Shown: in pieces, positions 7,844 to 15,125 of the stretch
Position numbering within the stretch: position 1 is the stretch's first letter
Layout: each line of letters begins with the position of its first letter
Assembly: GCA_001918745.1 (NCBI GenBank)
Contig: MNGN01000043.1
Location: forward strand, 1 to 49,183
Source: Crenarchaeota archaeon 13_1_40CM_3_52_17
GTDB lineage: Archaea > Thermoproteota > Bathyarchaeia > 40CM-2-53-6
Direction: 5' to 3'
Length of the DNA stretch: 49,183 nucleotides
Program-made: the position numbers and the translations under genes
The notes under the pieces: generated by a model
Seen by the model: only the letters and a program-made list of their open reading frames with translations
What the model was told of the DNA's origin: nothing
Database searches by the model: none

Positions 7844-8758
7844 TCAAGGTCCCGCTGCTGTTCTGAGGTAGTAGGCCCAGTAGCCTTTCGCGCGTCCATA
7901 CTTCTCCGCAATAACATGGAGCCTCTGTTCTTTCATTGGTCTTCCATAGACTCTGCCTGCTGCGGCGATCAATCTCTTCTCGACTGCGAGCTTGTCCATT
8001 CGTCCGAGGCCTCTTAGCATTATGAGCCTCGAGGAGAACTCTCCTATTCCCCTGATGTTCTTCAGCCAGTCCTCCACTTTGTCATACTCTCCCGTTCTAA
8101 GGAATCTCTCGTCGACCTCGGTGAATGCCTTGGTGATATGGGCGAGATAGTCTTCTCGTCGTTCATGTCTGATGAGTTGTTTCAGATCTTCATTGGAAGT
8201 CTCAGCTAGTTGGCCAGGCTCTGGAAATGCTCTGTAAACGTGACCGTTTACTTCGAGGCTCGTGCCAAATCGTTCAAGCAATGCCTGTTTGGCTTTTCGT
8301 GCAGCGTTCAGTTGGTTCCTTTGTGAGAGAACTGCCCAGCATGCACACTCGAATGGTGTGAGAAATTTGACTTGGTGTAGCCCGTAGAGCTTCTGAAGAA
8401 CAGGGGCAAAGTTGGGATCGTTGATCGCTATCCGATAGAACTGGTCCAGATCGTCATTGAGACTTAGAAAGAAGGAGATCCTATCGAGTATCACATCTGT
8501 AAGCCCATGAGAAAAAGGATGATCCGAAAAGAGAGTGTATCTCAGAGCAGGCATCTTGATCGTTCCGGTCGGTTTGAGCTGGAAGACAATCGTTCGGCCG
8601 CCAACACGGATCGCTTTCGTAAGCGAGACCTCGCTCACGGTCTGGTCCTCCTGCATGGGAGGAAACATTCCTAGAAAGTCCAGTGACTTTGCAAAATCAA
8701 AAGGGGGTGTTGGCCGAAGAGAACCTTCTTCAGAATGCAAGCCCCTTTCGTGGATCAT
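7844..8758 (-). CDS. AlkA-like HhH-GPD DNA glycosylase with an altered catalytic position
   Basis: The protein of 304 aa has an N-terminal beta-rich domain and a helical domain with TPFECACWAVLSQRNQLNAA (134-153) and the helix-hairpin-helix IRGIGEFSSRLIMLRGLGR (235-253). This is the layout of 3-methyladenine DNA glycosylase II. In AlkA the catalytic Asp is six residues after the D of LGRxD. Here D255 is followed by KLAVEKRL, so the equivalent position is Lys261 (Glu260 next to it). The enzyme may use another residue or be a non-catalytic lesion binder. It faces away from the methyltransferase at 8,814 across a 55-base gap that may hold both promoters. Confidence 0.72.
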   Translation of the reverse strand: MIHERGLHSEEGSLRPTPPFDFAKSLDFLGMFPPMQEDQTVSEVSLTKAIRVGGRTIVFQLKPTGTIKMPALRYTLFSDHPFSHGLTDVILDRISFFLSLNDDLDQFYRIAINDPNFAPVLQKLYGLHQVKFLTPFECACWAVLSQRNQLNAARKAKQALLERFGTSLEVNGHVYRAFPEPGQLAETSNEDLKQLIRHERREDYLAHITKAFTEVDERFLRTGEYDKVEDWLKNIRGIGEFSSRLIMLRGLGRMDKLAVEKRLIAAAGRVYGRPMKEQRLHVIAEKYGRAKGYWAYYLRTAAGP

Positions 8759-8813
8759 ACGCCTAGAGACAATGTCATGGTTGCCTACTTAGGTAGGCCG
8801 GACGGTCAACCCT

Positions 8814-9599
8814 TTGAAGAGAAAACAAGTGAGAATCGACATGCTGCAAATCGTTGATGATCCGAGGAAAGTGGAAGACGCTTACGCTCGTCAATACGAC
8901 GATCTTGCTGGAAAGGTAGCGAGTCTCGTTTCGAGTCGGAGCGGAATTATCGCAGAGGTTGGTTGTGGAAGAGGCCAGCTGACCATTCCATTGGCAAAGC
9001 TTCTCCCACGACACCGATTCAACGTCGTGGACAAGTTCACGGGCGCGTACTCAAGGACCCTTACTCTGTTGAACAAGGCTCTATCTCGAGCGAAGTTGAC
9101 GCGCCGGGTCAAAGTGCACAAAGCAGACTATCTAGATTGGCTGCGGGAAGAATTCTCCGACAAGTATGTGGGAGTAATATCTAGCGAGTTTCTTCCAGAG
9201 ATCGATTCCTACGAGCTGCGCATGTTCTTGTCGGAATGCTATCGGGTTGTGAGACACGGCGGTCTTACCATCCACTCATTTCTCTCCCCAATAGCCAGAA
9301 ACCGTCGACAGAAGCTAATGATAGAGGCGGACAGTAATCCGAAATGGACGAAGACTCCTCCCAAAGAATGGTTTTCTCCCAGACCAGACCAGGTAGTGTC
9401 AACGCTAAAGCGAGCGGAGTTTCGAAACCTTCGGGTCAAGAGGATCAAGAGCAATCCGATCATGAGAGCCCGCGCAGCAGAACATCTCCTCGAGAGCTGG
9501 GACGTCAAGAGTTCGTTCTGGAAGAAGCACCGCACTCGTCTTGTGAGAGAAGGGCTAGAAATTCCAGATTGGATGATCATCTCGGGCCGCAAAGCGTAA
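8814..9599 (+). CDS. SAM-dependent methyltransferase
   Basis: The protein (up to 261 aa) has motif I IIAEVGCGRGQLTIPLAK (about 45-62), an acidic residue after beta-2 (FNVVDKF) and a methyltransferase 11/25-like middle (DYLDWL, SSEFLPEIDS, ECYRVVRHGG). Its C-terminal region is rich in Arg/Lys and Trp. TTG 8814 gives MKRKQVRIDMLQIVDD; an internal ATG at 8841 is an alternative start and lies right before the conserved part. The substrate is not evident. It is divergent from the AlkA-like gene. Confidence 0.72.
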   Translation: MKRKQVRIDMLQIVDDPRKVEDAYARQYDDLAGKVASLVSSRSGIIAEVGCGRGQLTIPLAKLLPRHRFNVVDKFTGAYSRTLTLLNKALSRAKLTRRVKVHKADYLDWLREEFSDKYVGVISSEFLPEIDSYELRMFLSECYRVVRHGGLTIHSFLSPIARNRRQKLMIEADSNPKWTKTPPKEWFSPRPDQVVSTLKRAEFRNLRVKRIKSNPIMRARAAEHLLESWDVKSSFWKKHRTRLVREGLEIPDWMIISGRKA

Positions 9600-9614
9600 A
9601 CTCTTCCATCCTCG

Positions 9615-10079
9615 CTATTCGAAGTCAACAGACTTCTCTGATGTTGGTCCTGAACGATGTCTTGCGTTCCGGCTCGTCCCCAGGGACCCAAGATATGACC
9701 CGTTCTCACTCCTGTACTCGATCGGAGGAAATCTGCCACCGAACGCCGCTTCCCACATTCGAACCCACGAAAAGACAACCTTGTCAAGATCGCGACATCG
9801 AGCTTCAGGAACTACCCAAACGAGTTTTGCGATCACATCGCCCGACCGAATCATGAATAAAAGCCGCGTTAGGTGACCTTGAATGTGAAGCGGCTGAAAC
9901 CCAGGCCCTTCTTCTTCGAAGAGCACTATTTCATCTGATTTCGTCAATCCAGACCCATCCCATCGGAACAGAAGATGTGAACCCGACTGAGCATCATAGT
10001 ATGCAAATGACCCTCCATTTCCTGATCTTGTTCGTGGTCGAAGGTTCAATTTTCGAAGAAGGCGAGTAACAGACATCAA
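9615..10079 (-). CDS. Hypothetical protein, about 154 aa
   Basis: I do not recognise this protein. It has a basic N-terminus (MMSVTRLLRKLNLRPRTR), a beta-rich middle with alternating aromatic and charged residues (FAYYDAQSGSHLLFRWDGSG, IVLFEEEGPGFQPLHIQGHL), a hydrophobic strand KLVWVVPEA and a Trp/Arg-rich end. No transmembrane segment or Cys cluster is present. It converges with the methyltransferase (15-base gap). The overlapping opposite-strand frame is low-complexity and looks like a shadow, so I prefer this strand, with limited certainty. Confidence 0.45.
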   Translation of the reverse strand: MMSVTRLLRKLNLRPRTRSGNGGSFAYYDAQSGSHLLFRWDGSGLTKSDEIVLFEEEGPGFQPLHIQGHLTRLLFMIRSGDVIAKLVWVVPEARCRDLDKVVFSWVRMWEAAFGGRFPPIEYRSENGSYLGSLGTSRNARHRSGPTSEKSVDFE

Positions 10080-10267
10080 GTAAGCATCGGCCGAGTCTCA
10101 GATTGTTGAAGTCGTTTTTCACCCGCTATTATCCAGAGAGAAAGTAGAATTCCCGAATCCGTTCTCTCAAAGGAGGCTGCGGTTTGGTCTTTCTCGGCGT
10201 AGCCGACTGTTGAGGGCCAGTTTCAGAAGAAAAACGGACGATAATTCGGTAAGCTGCAAGGCTTTGG

Positions 10268-10330
10268 CTAAGGCGTTCCCTTAGCATGTGGCCCGCAACA
10301 TCCGCAACAGCACGGGCAGCAATCGTCCAA
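10268..10330 (-). CDS. Tiny cysteine-rich peptide, 20 aa, seven Cys
   Basis: On the minus strand TTG 10330-10328 opens a 20-codon frame ending at TAG 10270-10268. The product begins LDD, then CCPCCCGCCG (seven Cys in ten positions), then P, His15 and a Lys-Gly-Thr-Pro tail. A strong Shine-Dalgarno GAGGTGA sits at 10342-10336, five bases before the TTG. A longer in-frame GTG at 10339 overlaps that site. A TATA-like TTAAATA lies upstream at 10378-10372. Composition and divergence from a cysteine-rich HxlR regulator suggest a metallothionein-like metal or thiol binder. I know no named family; translation is unproven. Confidence 0.5.
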   Translation of the reverse strand: MDDCCPCCCGCCGPHAKGTP

Positions 10331-10335
10331 ATACT

Positions 10336-10342
10336 TCACCTC
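10336..10342 (-). promoter_or_regulatory. Shine-Dalgarno GAGGTGA deciding the TTG start of the Cys-rich peptide
   Basis: The minus strand reads GAGGTGA, a near-complete match to the archaeal anti-SD (GGAGGTGA core). The spacer AGTAT leads to TTG 10330. It would be wasted if translation began at the overlapping GTG 10339. Confidence 0.6.
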
Positions 10343-10346
10343 TGTA

Positions 10347-10362
10347 AGTAACGTTAGTTACT
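10347..10362. promoter_or_regulatory. Inverted repeat AGTAAC-4-GTTACT, probable HxlR operator 1
   Basis: The sequence AGTAACgttaGTTACT is a perfect 6-bp inverted repeat with a 4-base spacer. It covers the expected transcription start of the minus-strand Cys peptide, about 25 bases past its TATA box. Its AGTA...TACT halves recall operators of the HxlR/YodB group (TACT/AGTA elements). Binding by the adjacent HxlR protein is inferred. Confidence 0.55.
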
Positions 10363-10370
10363 ATTGCAAA

Positions 10371-10379
10371 GTATTTAAG
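10371..10379. promoter_or_regulatory. Shared TATA box for the divergent Cys-peptide/HxlR pair
   Basis: The sequence GTATTTAAG reads TATTTAA on the plus strand (about 39 bases before ATG 10414) and TTAAATA on the minus strand. It lies between the two palindromes, with about 10-14 bases on each side. One box could serve both directions, so a protein bound at either palindrome could block both starts. Confidence 0.5.
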
Positions 10380-10392
10380 CAGTCAAGTTTCT

Positions 10393-10402
10393 GTTACGTA
10401 AC
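10393..10402. promoter_or_regulatory. Palindrome GTTACGTAAC, probable HxlR operator 2
   Basis: This is a perfect 10-bp palindrome sharing the GTTAC half-site with operator 1. It lies about 20 bases downstream of the TATA box, at the expected transcription start of the HxlR gene, and 11 bases before ATG 10414. That is an autoregulatory position. Confidence 0.5.
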
Positions 10403-10413
10403 TTGGTAACCCT

Positions 10414-10767
10414 ATGGTTAGGCTAGTAGAAGGAGAACCATGCTGCACGTGCCCATGCCCATGCGAAGGAATAATCGAAATCATCGGCAAAAAATGGGCC
10501 CTCTGCGTACTAGCACTACTAGGAAACGACGGAACCCTACGATTCAACAAGCTGGCCGAAAAACTTCCAGGAATAAGCGCGAAAACACTGACAGAGGTCT
10601 TGAAAGATCTTCAGCGAACCGGACTGGTTAAGCGTCAAGCATTCGCCGAAATTCCTCCACGAGTAGAATACCATCTGACCAAGGAAGGGAACGAGCTGAC
10701 AATGCTGGTGGCGCCGCTGATGGTTTGGGCTGACAACAGGACAGGGCTCATCAAGCTGGAATCTTAG
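10414..10767 (+). CDS. HxlR-family winged-helix regulator with a cysteine-rich N-terminus
   Basis: The 117-aa protein has the full HxlR fold: IIGKKWALCVLALLG (helix 1), GTLRFNKLAEKLPGISAKTLTEVLKDLQRTGLV (helix-turn-helix) and the wing PPRVEYHLTKEGNEL. Before it lies a cluster CCTCPCPC at residues 10-17, plus Cys32 in helix 1. HxlR proteins usually carry one redox- or ligand-sensing Cys near this point; a five-Cys cluster suggests metal or multi-thiol sensing. It is divergent from a seven-Cys peptide and flanked by palindromes with GTTAC half-sites, consistent with control of both. The leader is only about 12 bases, nearly leaderless. Confidence 0.8.
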   Translation: MVRLVEGEPCCTCPCPCEGIIEIIGKKWALCVLALLGNDGTLRFNKLAEKLPGISAKTLTEVLKDLQRTGLVKRQAFAEIPPRVEYHLTKEGNELTMLVAPLMVWADNRTGLIKLES

Positions 10768-12292
10768 GATACTTCATCCTAGACTCGACAAGTTTTCCAG
10801 CCCGCTCTTCCAGCTGAGCCGCTTCCTTCCGAAAATCGGAGACCTGTCTCGCGATCTTCTCCACGTACTTTTGATCATCGAGACTTGCTAGGTTGATCAG
10901 TACGTTGCTTGCGGCTCCTTCGATGGCCGCACGTGCCGCCGAGACAGCAGTCACCACATCAGAAAGCGCATTAGTGGACCCCTTCTCCGCAGTCTCGCGA
11001 GCCAGCCGCAAGACTCTGACTGAACAGTCGAGGGTTGACAGCGGGGTATCGGATGCTTTGATGGTTGCTTCTTCTATCGCTTTCTTGCGAGCCTCCGGTT
11101 GATCCTTCGATAGCTTGAACGCTTTCATTACCGTGTCGAAGGCTTCGGTGTCCTCGACGACAAGGCGTAGAAGTTTCTGGCGCAGAGCTTCGCCCTCCTT
11201 CACCACCTCGTTGAGCTTCTCTACATCAGGCGGCGCCTCTTTCTTTCCCAGCGTTATTCTGGCAACCATGCAGACGAGACCCGCTGCGAGCGCGGCTATG
11301 TATGCGGAGACGCTTCCGCCTCCCGGAGTTGCCTTCTTGGAGGCTACTTCTTCACTGAACGAAGCCAAACTCTGGTCGGTCAATGTTGAAGCTCGTAGCG
11401 CGAAGAGCTTCCTCTCTAGGACCTGGTCCGGGCTGAAATTCTCCAATCGGAGATAGAACTCTGCCGAGTCGACAAGAGATTCCATTGGTGCGAGCCCAAT
11501 GATCTCGCTCCCGACAACCGGCACCCCGTAGCGGTCGGCGAACATCTTGACCAGCTCGTAGGCTTTGAACAACTGGCTCTTGCGATAATTCGTGAGGTTC
11601 ATAGAGACCTGAACTATCCCCCGCTCTTTCAGCTCAAACCCGAGAGCCTTCACGAAGGCGAGGCCGCCGTCTTTCGCTCGTAGTTGATGCGCTATCCTCT
11701 TCGCGACATCTAGGTCCTTCGTTCCAAGGTTGACGTTGTAGGCTATCAGTATCTCTCGGGCTCCAACAGCCGTCGCTCCCGCAGTAGGATGGATCTTCTC
11801 CGGACCAAAATCCGGCTTCTTCGCAGAGTCCTTGCCAATCTTCTCCCTGAGGCCCTCAAACTCTCCGTCTCGGACGTCGGCGAGGTTTCGTCTTTCGGGA
11901 GTAGTGGCCGCTTCCTCGTATAGGAAGACAGGCACGTGAAATTTCTCGGCAAACTCCTGGCCGAAAGAACGGGCGAGAGAAACACAGTCGTCCATGGTTA
12001 CACCGGATATTGGGACGAAGGGGATGACGTCAACAGCGCCCATTCGCGGATGCTCGCCTTTGTGGTGTCTCAGATCAATAAGCTCAATCGCTCTCTGGCT
12101 AGCGGCTAGAGCAGCGTCTTTCACGTGTCCCGGTTCGCCGACGAAGCTTATCACGGACCGGTTGTGGTCCGGGTTCGATTCCACATCGAGAAGTGTGACG
12201 CCAGGGGTCGTTCTTATCGCGTCAGCAATGGATTCTATGACCTCCTTTCTTTGACCTTCACTGAAGTTGGGGACACATTCGACTAGCCGCAA
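10751..12292 (-). CDS. ftcD: Bifunctional glutamate formimidoyltransferase / formimidoyltetrahydrofolate cyclodeaminase
   Basis: The protein (513 aa) fuses two folate enzymes. Residues 1 to about 300 are the formiminotransferase, starting MRLVECVPNFSEGQ, with LLDVESNPDHNRSVISF and HPRMGAVDVIPFVPI. About 310-505 is the helical cyclodeaminase with SLASFSEEVASKKATPGGGSVSAY and GLVCMVARIT. Together they move a formimino group from formiminoglutamate (histidine breakdown) to tetrahydrofolate and release ammonia. It is the last gene of the run PUA-NAC-NUDIX-ftcD, with 41 bases before it. Its 3' end overlaps the convergent HxlR gene by 17 bases. Confidence 0.92.
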   Translation of the reverse strand: MRLVECVPNFSEGQRKEVIESIADAIRTTPGVTLLDVESNPDHNRSVISFVGEPGHVKDAALAASQRAIELIDLRHHKGEHPRMGAVDVIPFVPISGVTMDDCVSLARSFGQEFAEKFHVPVFLYEEAATTPERRNLADVRDGEFEGLREKIGKDSAKKPDFGPEKIHPTAGATAVGAREILIAYNVNLGTKDLDVAKRIAHQLRAKDGGLAFVKALGFELKERGIVQVSMNLTNYRKSQLFKAYELVKMFADRYGVPVVGSEIIGLAPMESLVDSAEFYLRLENFSPDQVLERKLFALRASTLTDQSLASFSEEVASKKATPGGGSVSAYIAALAAGLVCMVARITLGKKEAPPDVEKLNEVVKEGEALRQKLLRLVVEDTEAFDTVMKAFKLSKDQPEARKKAIEEATIKASDTPLSTLDCSVRVLRLARETAEKGSTNALSDVVTAVSAARAAIEGAASNVLINLASLDDQKYVEKIARQVSDFRKEAAQLEERAGKLVESRMKYPKIPA

Positions 12293-12333
12293 TCTGGTAC
12301 GCCTCTCAACCGTCTCCGAGTCAACTCGTCTCC

Positions 12334-12816
12334 TTAATAGTCAAGCGGGTAGAATAGCTTGATTTTGTGATCGATTAGTTTCTCGAAATCTCCTCGAAAA
12401 TAGAAATCTCCACGAAAGCTCCGCCCCTCGACCGCGTATCTGTACCAGTATCTGTCGTCTTCCCACATCTCGTCAAGGGGAGGCTGGTCGATCGGAAACC
12501 ATCGGAGAATGCCTTCTTTGCCTTCCTTGATGGTCCCGTGGAACTGGTTCGTGAGGAATACGTGCGCGATCCAGTCAGGATCTTCTCGTTTGTCATACTT
12601 GAAGAAAACGAGTGTTCCAATCCCTCGCAGCTGTTCGACCTCTAGTCCAGTCTCTTCGGAAACCTCTCTTGCAGCGCAATGTACTGCATCCTCTTTGGGT
12701 TGCAGTTTTCCACCTGGCGCGTTCCATTTGCCAGCACCGAAGAGCCCGGGGTTCTTTTTCAGCAGCAGAACCTTGTTGTCATGTAGAATGAAGCATAGGG
12801 TCGCCTGGATAGTCAA
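12334..12816 (-). CDS. NUDIX hydrolase (8-oxo-dGTP diphosphatase-like)
   Basis: The 160-aa protein carries a complete NUDIX box: GGKLQPKEDAVHCAARE followed by VSEETGL (about residues 35-58), fitting GX5EX7REUXEEXGU. The flanking strands KVLLLKKNPGLFGAGKWNAPGG and the later WFPIDQPPLDEMWEDDRYW resemble MutT/MTH1-type enzymes that clean oxidised purine nucleotides; the substrate is inferred. It starts 8 bases after the NAC gene and is followed by ftcD, all on the minus strand. Confidence 0.88.
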   Translation of the reverse strand: MTIQATLCFILHDNKVLLLKKNPGLFGAGKWNAPGGKLQPKEDAVHCAAREVSEETGLEVEQLRGIGTLVFFKYDKREDPDWIAHVFLTNQFHGTIKEGKEGILRWFPIDQPPLDEMWEDDRYWYRYAVEGRSFRGDFYFRGDFEKLIDHKIKLFYPLDY

Positions 12817-12824
12817 CTGGACGT

Positions 12825-13199
12825 TCAGGGCTTGTGCTTCTGTTTGAGCAGGATGATCGCCTGTGCTAGGTCACCGTTTGATTGCCGCAGCGCGTTCGCC
12901 GCCTCATCGGCAGAGACGCCGGCTTGTGACGAGACAAGTTTCACGTCCTCATCTGATCCTCCCCCTATTCCTTCCTCTCTCGCGGTTCCGCCTCCGACCT
13001 GATAGACTGTCTGTCCCTGTACTGTCACGGTAGCGACTTCGGGATTGTCGATGATGATCCGTTTGGTCGGGGTTTCCATTATCACCTTCGTGACCTCGTC
13101 TAGTTGTTGGACCTGCATGCCCATGCGCTGCATCATTCTGTTTGCTTCGCGGGGGTTGATCTTTCCACGACGCATCATGACGAAATCAATCTCTTCCAC
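12825..13199 (-). CDS. nac: Archaeal nascent polypeptide-associated complex protein (NAC)
   Basis: The 124-aa length is typical of archaeal NAC. The N-terminal NAC domain (about 10-70) has the hallmark RMMQRMGMQVQQL and the basic strand TPTKRIIIDNPEVATVTVQGQTVYQV. A Gly-rich linker leads to a C-terminal UBA domain (about 83-122), DVKLVSSQAGVSADEAANAL then NGDLAQAIILLKQ. It binds ribosomes at the exit tunnel and shields nascent chains. The true start may be at MMRRGKINPRE, eight residues in. It lies between the PUA and NUDIX genes with gaps of 20 and 8 bases. Confidence 0.93.
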   Translation of the reverse strand: MEEIDFVMMRRGKINPREANRMMQRMGMQVQQLDEVTKVIMETPTKRIIIDNPEVATVTVQGQTVYQVGGGTAREEGIGGGSDEDVKLVSSQAGVSADEAANALRQSNGDLAQAIILLKQKHKP

Positions 13200-13219
13200 C
13201 TTTCCAGTGATTGTTAAGT

Positions 13220-13711
13220 CTATTCGGAATCAGCGATTCCATGCCGGACCTTTACTGCTACTCCGATCTTGAAGCTCTGCATTTCTATCGCGTTGAAGAA
13301 GGATCTTCCAACAGCCAACAAACGGTCCTTCTTGTCCACCACTAGGACCTCTTCTTCAGGCCGTAGCTCAGGGTCCACGCCGATCACATGCTTCGCGAAC
13401 ACGTTTCCACCCTTGCGGATGAATGGCTCTACCCCAGGAGTGACTTTGACCCGTAGTTTCGGAGCCTTGAACACACGTTTGAGGGCGAGGCCGCCATTGA
13501 CAGTCAAGGCTAGGAGTCCGTCTTTTGGACGGTACGTGGCCAATAACTTTCCATCATTGTAGATGTGGCGTATTCTGTGAGTGTTCGGGGACCGCACGAT
13601 TAGTAATGATCGAGGAAACGCTCTCTCGGCTCCCCTTCCAAACTGGTAGGCAGCTACAGCCCGGATCCGTCGCAGCTCGTGAAGTTGGGGTTTGACAGGT
13701 TCGAGGGGCAT
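13220..13711 (-). CDS. PUA-domain RNA-binding protein
   Basis: The protein (163 aa) has an N-terminal archaeal domain (RRIRAVAAYQFGRGAERAF, then HIYNDGKLLATYRPKDGLLAL) and a C-terminal PUA domain from about residue 85. The PUA domain shows VTPGVEPFIRKGGNVFAKHV, DPELRPEEEVLVVDKKDRLL and AVGRS. PUA domains bind RNA, mostly in tRNA or rRNA modification. Its position just upstream of NAC supports a translation-linked role. No catalytic domain is present. It is the first gene of the four-gene minus-strand run and is divergent from MBF1. Confidence 0.85.
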   Translation of the reverse strand: MPLEPVKPQLHELRRIRAVAAYQFGRGAERAFPRSLLIVRSPNTHRIRHIYNDGKLLATYRPKDGLLALTVNGGLALKRVFKAPKLRVKVTPGVEPFIRKGGNVFAKHVIGVDPELRPEEEVLVVDKKDRLLAVGRSFFNAIEMQSFKIGVAVKVRHGIADSE

Positions 13712-13788
13712 CCTAGTTCCGATAGCTAATTAAGCCTGGTCGGAGCCTATTTCTACTGTTTCTCCGCCGCGAGGTCTTGTAGCAACCA

Positions 13789-14301
13789 TTGTACTGTGAG
13801 GTTTGCGGGAGCGAGATAGTCGGGAAGCCCGGCCGGTCTCTTGTTGAAGGCGCAACCCTGATCGTCTGCCAGCAATGTTCCAGCCTGGGAAAGGAGCTTC
13901 CCGGTTTCCCCGAAAGAAGACCGAGAACACCCCGACCTGGAACAGTGTCGTCCCACACCCGAACCCCAATAGAGAGCCTTCCGAAAGCCGTTGAAGACTC
14001 TGATCTCGTCGAGAATTATCCTGAGATCGTAAAAGAGGGTCGAGAGAAGCTAGGCTTGTCGCAGACGGATCTTGCTTTCAAGGCTAAGGAGAAGCTCACG
14101 GTGATCCAGAAGATCGAGTTGGGCAAGATACTCCCCACAATGAGGTTGACGAAAGAACTGGAGCACATACTACGGGTGAAACTGCTCGCGCCTAGAACAG
14201 AACTTGAGATCACTACCGTGCCAGTTAGGCAAGCCGGGCCGAGAGAGTTGACACTCGGCGACATAGCATTGGTGCGGCACAAGGAACCTGAGGCCAAGTA
14301 G
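13789..14301 (+). CDS. MBF1-family transcription factor (zinc ribbon plus HTH)
   Basis: The 170-aa protein begins with the zinc ribbon YCEVCGSEI...VCQQCSSLG (residues 2-33), then a Pro-rich linker. A Cro/C1-type helix-turn-helix follows at about 77-130, with GREKLGLSQTDLAFKAKEKLTVIQKIELGKILPT. The archaeal MBF1 family has this layout and links transcription with translation control. It starts with TTG 13789, which places the ribbon directly at the N-terminus as in relatives. It is divergent from the PUA-NAC operon. Confidence 0.9.
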   Translation: MYCEVCGSEIVGKPGRSLVEGATLIVCQQCSSLGKELPGFPERRPRTPRPGTVSSHTRTPIESLPKAVEDSDLVENYPEIVKEGREKLGLSQTDLAFKAKEKLTVIQKIELGKILPTMRLTKELEHILRVKLLAPRTELEITTVPVRQAGPRELTLGDIALVRHKEPEAK

Positions 14302-14358
14302 AAGGCGCGGCCTCTGCTGCGCCGTCAGTAAAGCATTATTTACTTAGAAACGGGGTCG

Positions 14359-15012
14359 ATGTTCATGGCTTCACTGAGCGAAGCAAAGAACCTTGGCGGA
14401 ATAGGCGCCATACTCGCCCTGCTCTCCGGCTTACTGTTCTGGGTTCCCTACAACGCGGGAATCGGCTTGCTGATAGTAGGACTCGTGCTGATGCTTATCG
14501 CCGTGAGAAATATTGCCGACAAGGTCGGAGACCACGCAATCTTTAGCTCCATGATATACTCTGTCATCCTCGCAATCATAGGACCGATCATAGCAGCAGC
14601 CGTCGCGTTCGCCGCAGCCGCGTCTTTCATCGGCTCTTTCCGCGGTTTCACGCCTGGAATGACCACTCTACCTTCCGGATTCTTTGCCGCACTGGGCTTC
14701 TTGATCCTGGCCTTTGTTATCTTGTATGTTTGTATTCTGATCTCGACCGTTTTCCTCAAGAAAAGCTATGACGCGATAGCGTTGAAATTGAGAGTTGACA
14801 TGTTTCACACCAGCGGTCTTCTGTTCCTCATCGGAGCCGCCACGCTAATCGTCTTTGTCGGCGTTGTGATACTCTTCATCGCGGCAATCCTTCAGATCGT
14901 AGCGTTCTTCTCGATTCCGGAACAGGTCCCGTCGCAGATGCCTCCCCAGCAAGCTTGGGGACCGCCAACGCCGCCAGCGCCGATGCCTCCGTCTATGACC
15001 CCGATGCAATAG
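14359..15012 (+). CDS. DUF996 membrane protein
   Basis: The 217-aa protein begins with the DUF996 signature LSEAKNLGGIGAILALL and has about five hydrophobic segments (around 17-48, 62-95, 107-132, 150-182). It ends in a Pro/Met-rich tail from about residue 187, with repeated PP/PMPP. Its function is unknown; the tail may bind partners. ATG 14359 and ATG 14365 are both possible starts. A TATA-like TTATTTACTT lies about 25 bases upstream, so the message may be leaderless. The HerA-type gene follows on the same strand. Confidence 0.8.
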   Translation: MFMASLSEAKNLGGIGAILALLSGLLFWVPYNAGIGLLIVGLVLMLIAVRNIADKVGDHAIFSSMIYSVILAIIGPIIAAAVAFAAAASFIGSFRGFTPGMTTLPSGFFAALGFLILAFVILYVCILISTVFLKKSYDAIALKLRVDMFHTSGLLFLIGAATLIVFVGVVILFIAAILQIVAFFSIPEQVPSQMPPQQAWGPPTPPAPMPPSMTPMQ

Positions 15013-15125
15013 ATCTCTTCTCCGAGACATTCTTCGGTTACAAAGTGAACATCTGGCCCGCCTTCGGGCTTATGAGGAAGGGCCGAGAGCAACACGCAGA
15101 CTATTCTGAAAACCGATTAGAACGG

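Larger units (their letters stand above)
10080..10413. other. 334-base divergent intergenic region with a tiny gene and paired palindromes
   Basis: The gap lies between the 9.6-kb hypothetical gene (minus) and the HxlR regulator (plus). The part at 10,080-10,267 shows nothing I can support as coding or structured. The part at 10,268-10,413 holds a tiny cysteine-rich minus-strand gene, its ribosome-binding site, a TATA box readable on both strands and two palindromes. Each is listed separately. Confidence 0.7.

Noticed and set aside
9344..9856. Long plus-strand frame overlapping the methyltransferase end
   Set aside because: It overlaps a clear methyltransferase in another frame and the opposite-strand hypothetical gene; composition is low-complexity Ser/Arg-rich, so it is treated as a shadow.
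12174..12186. GGTTCGATTCC-like tRNA T-arm
   Set aside because: It lies inside the well-supported ftcD coding region, and no acceptor, D or anticodon arms pair around it.
13713..13969. Minus-strand frames overlapping MBF1
   Set aside because: They lie opposite the clear zinc ribbon/linker of MBF1 and the promoter gap, with no family features.
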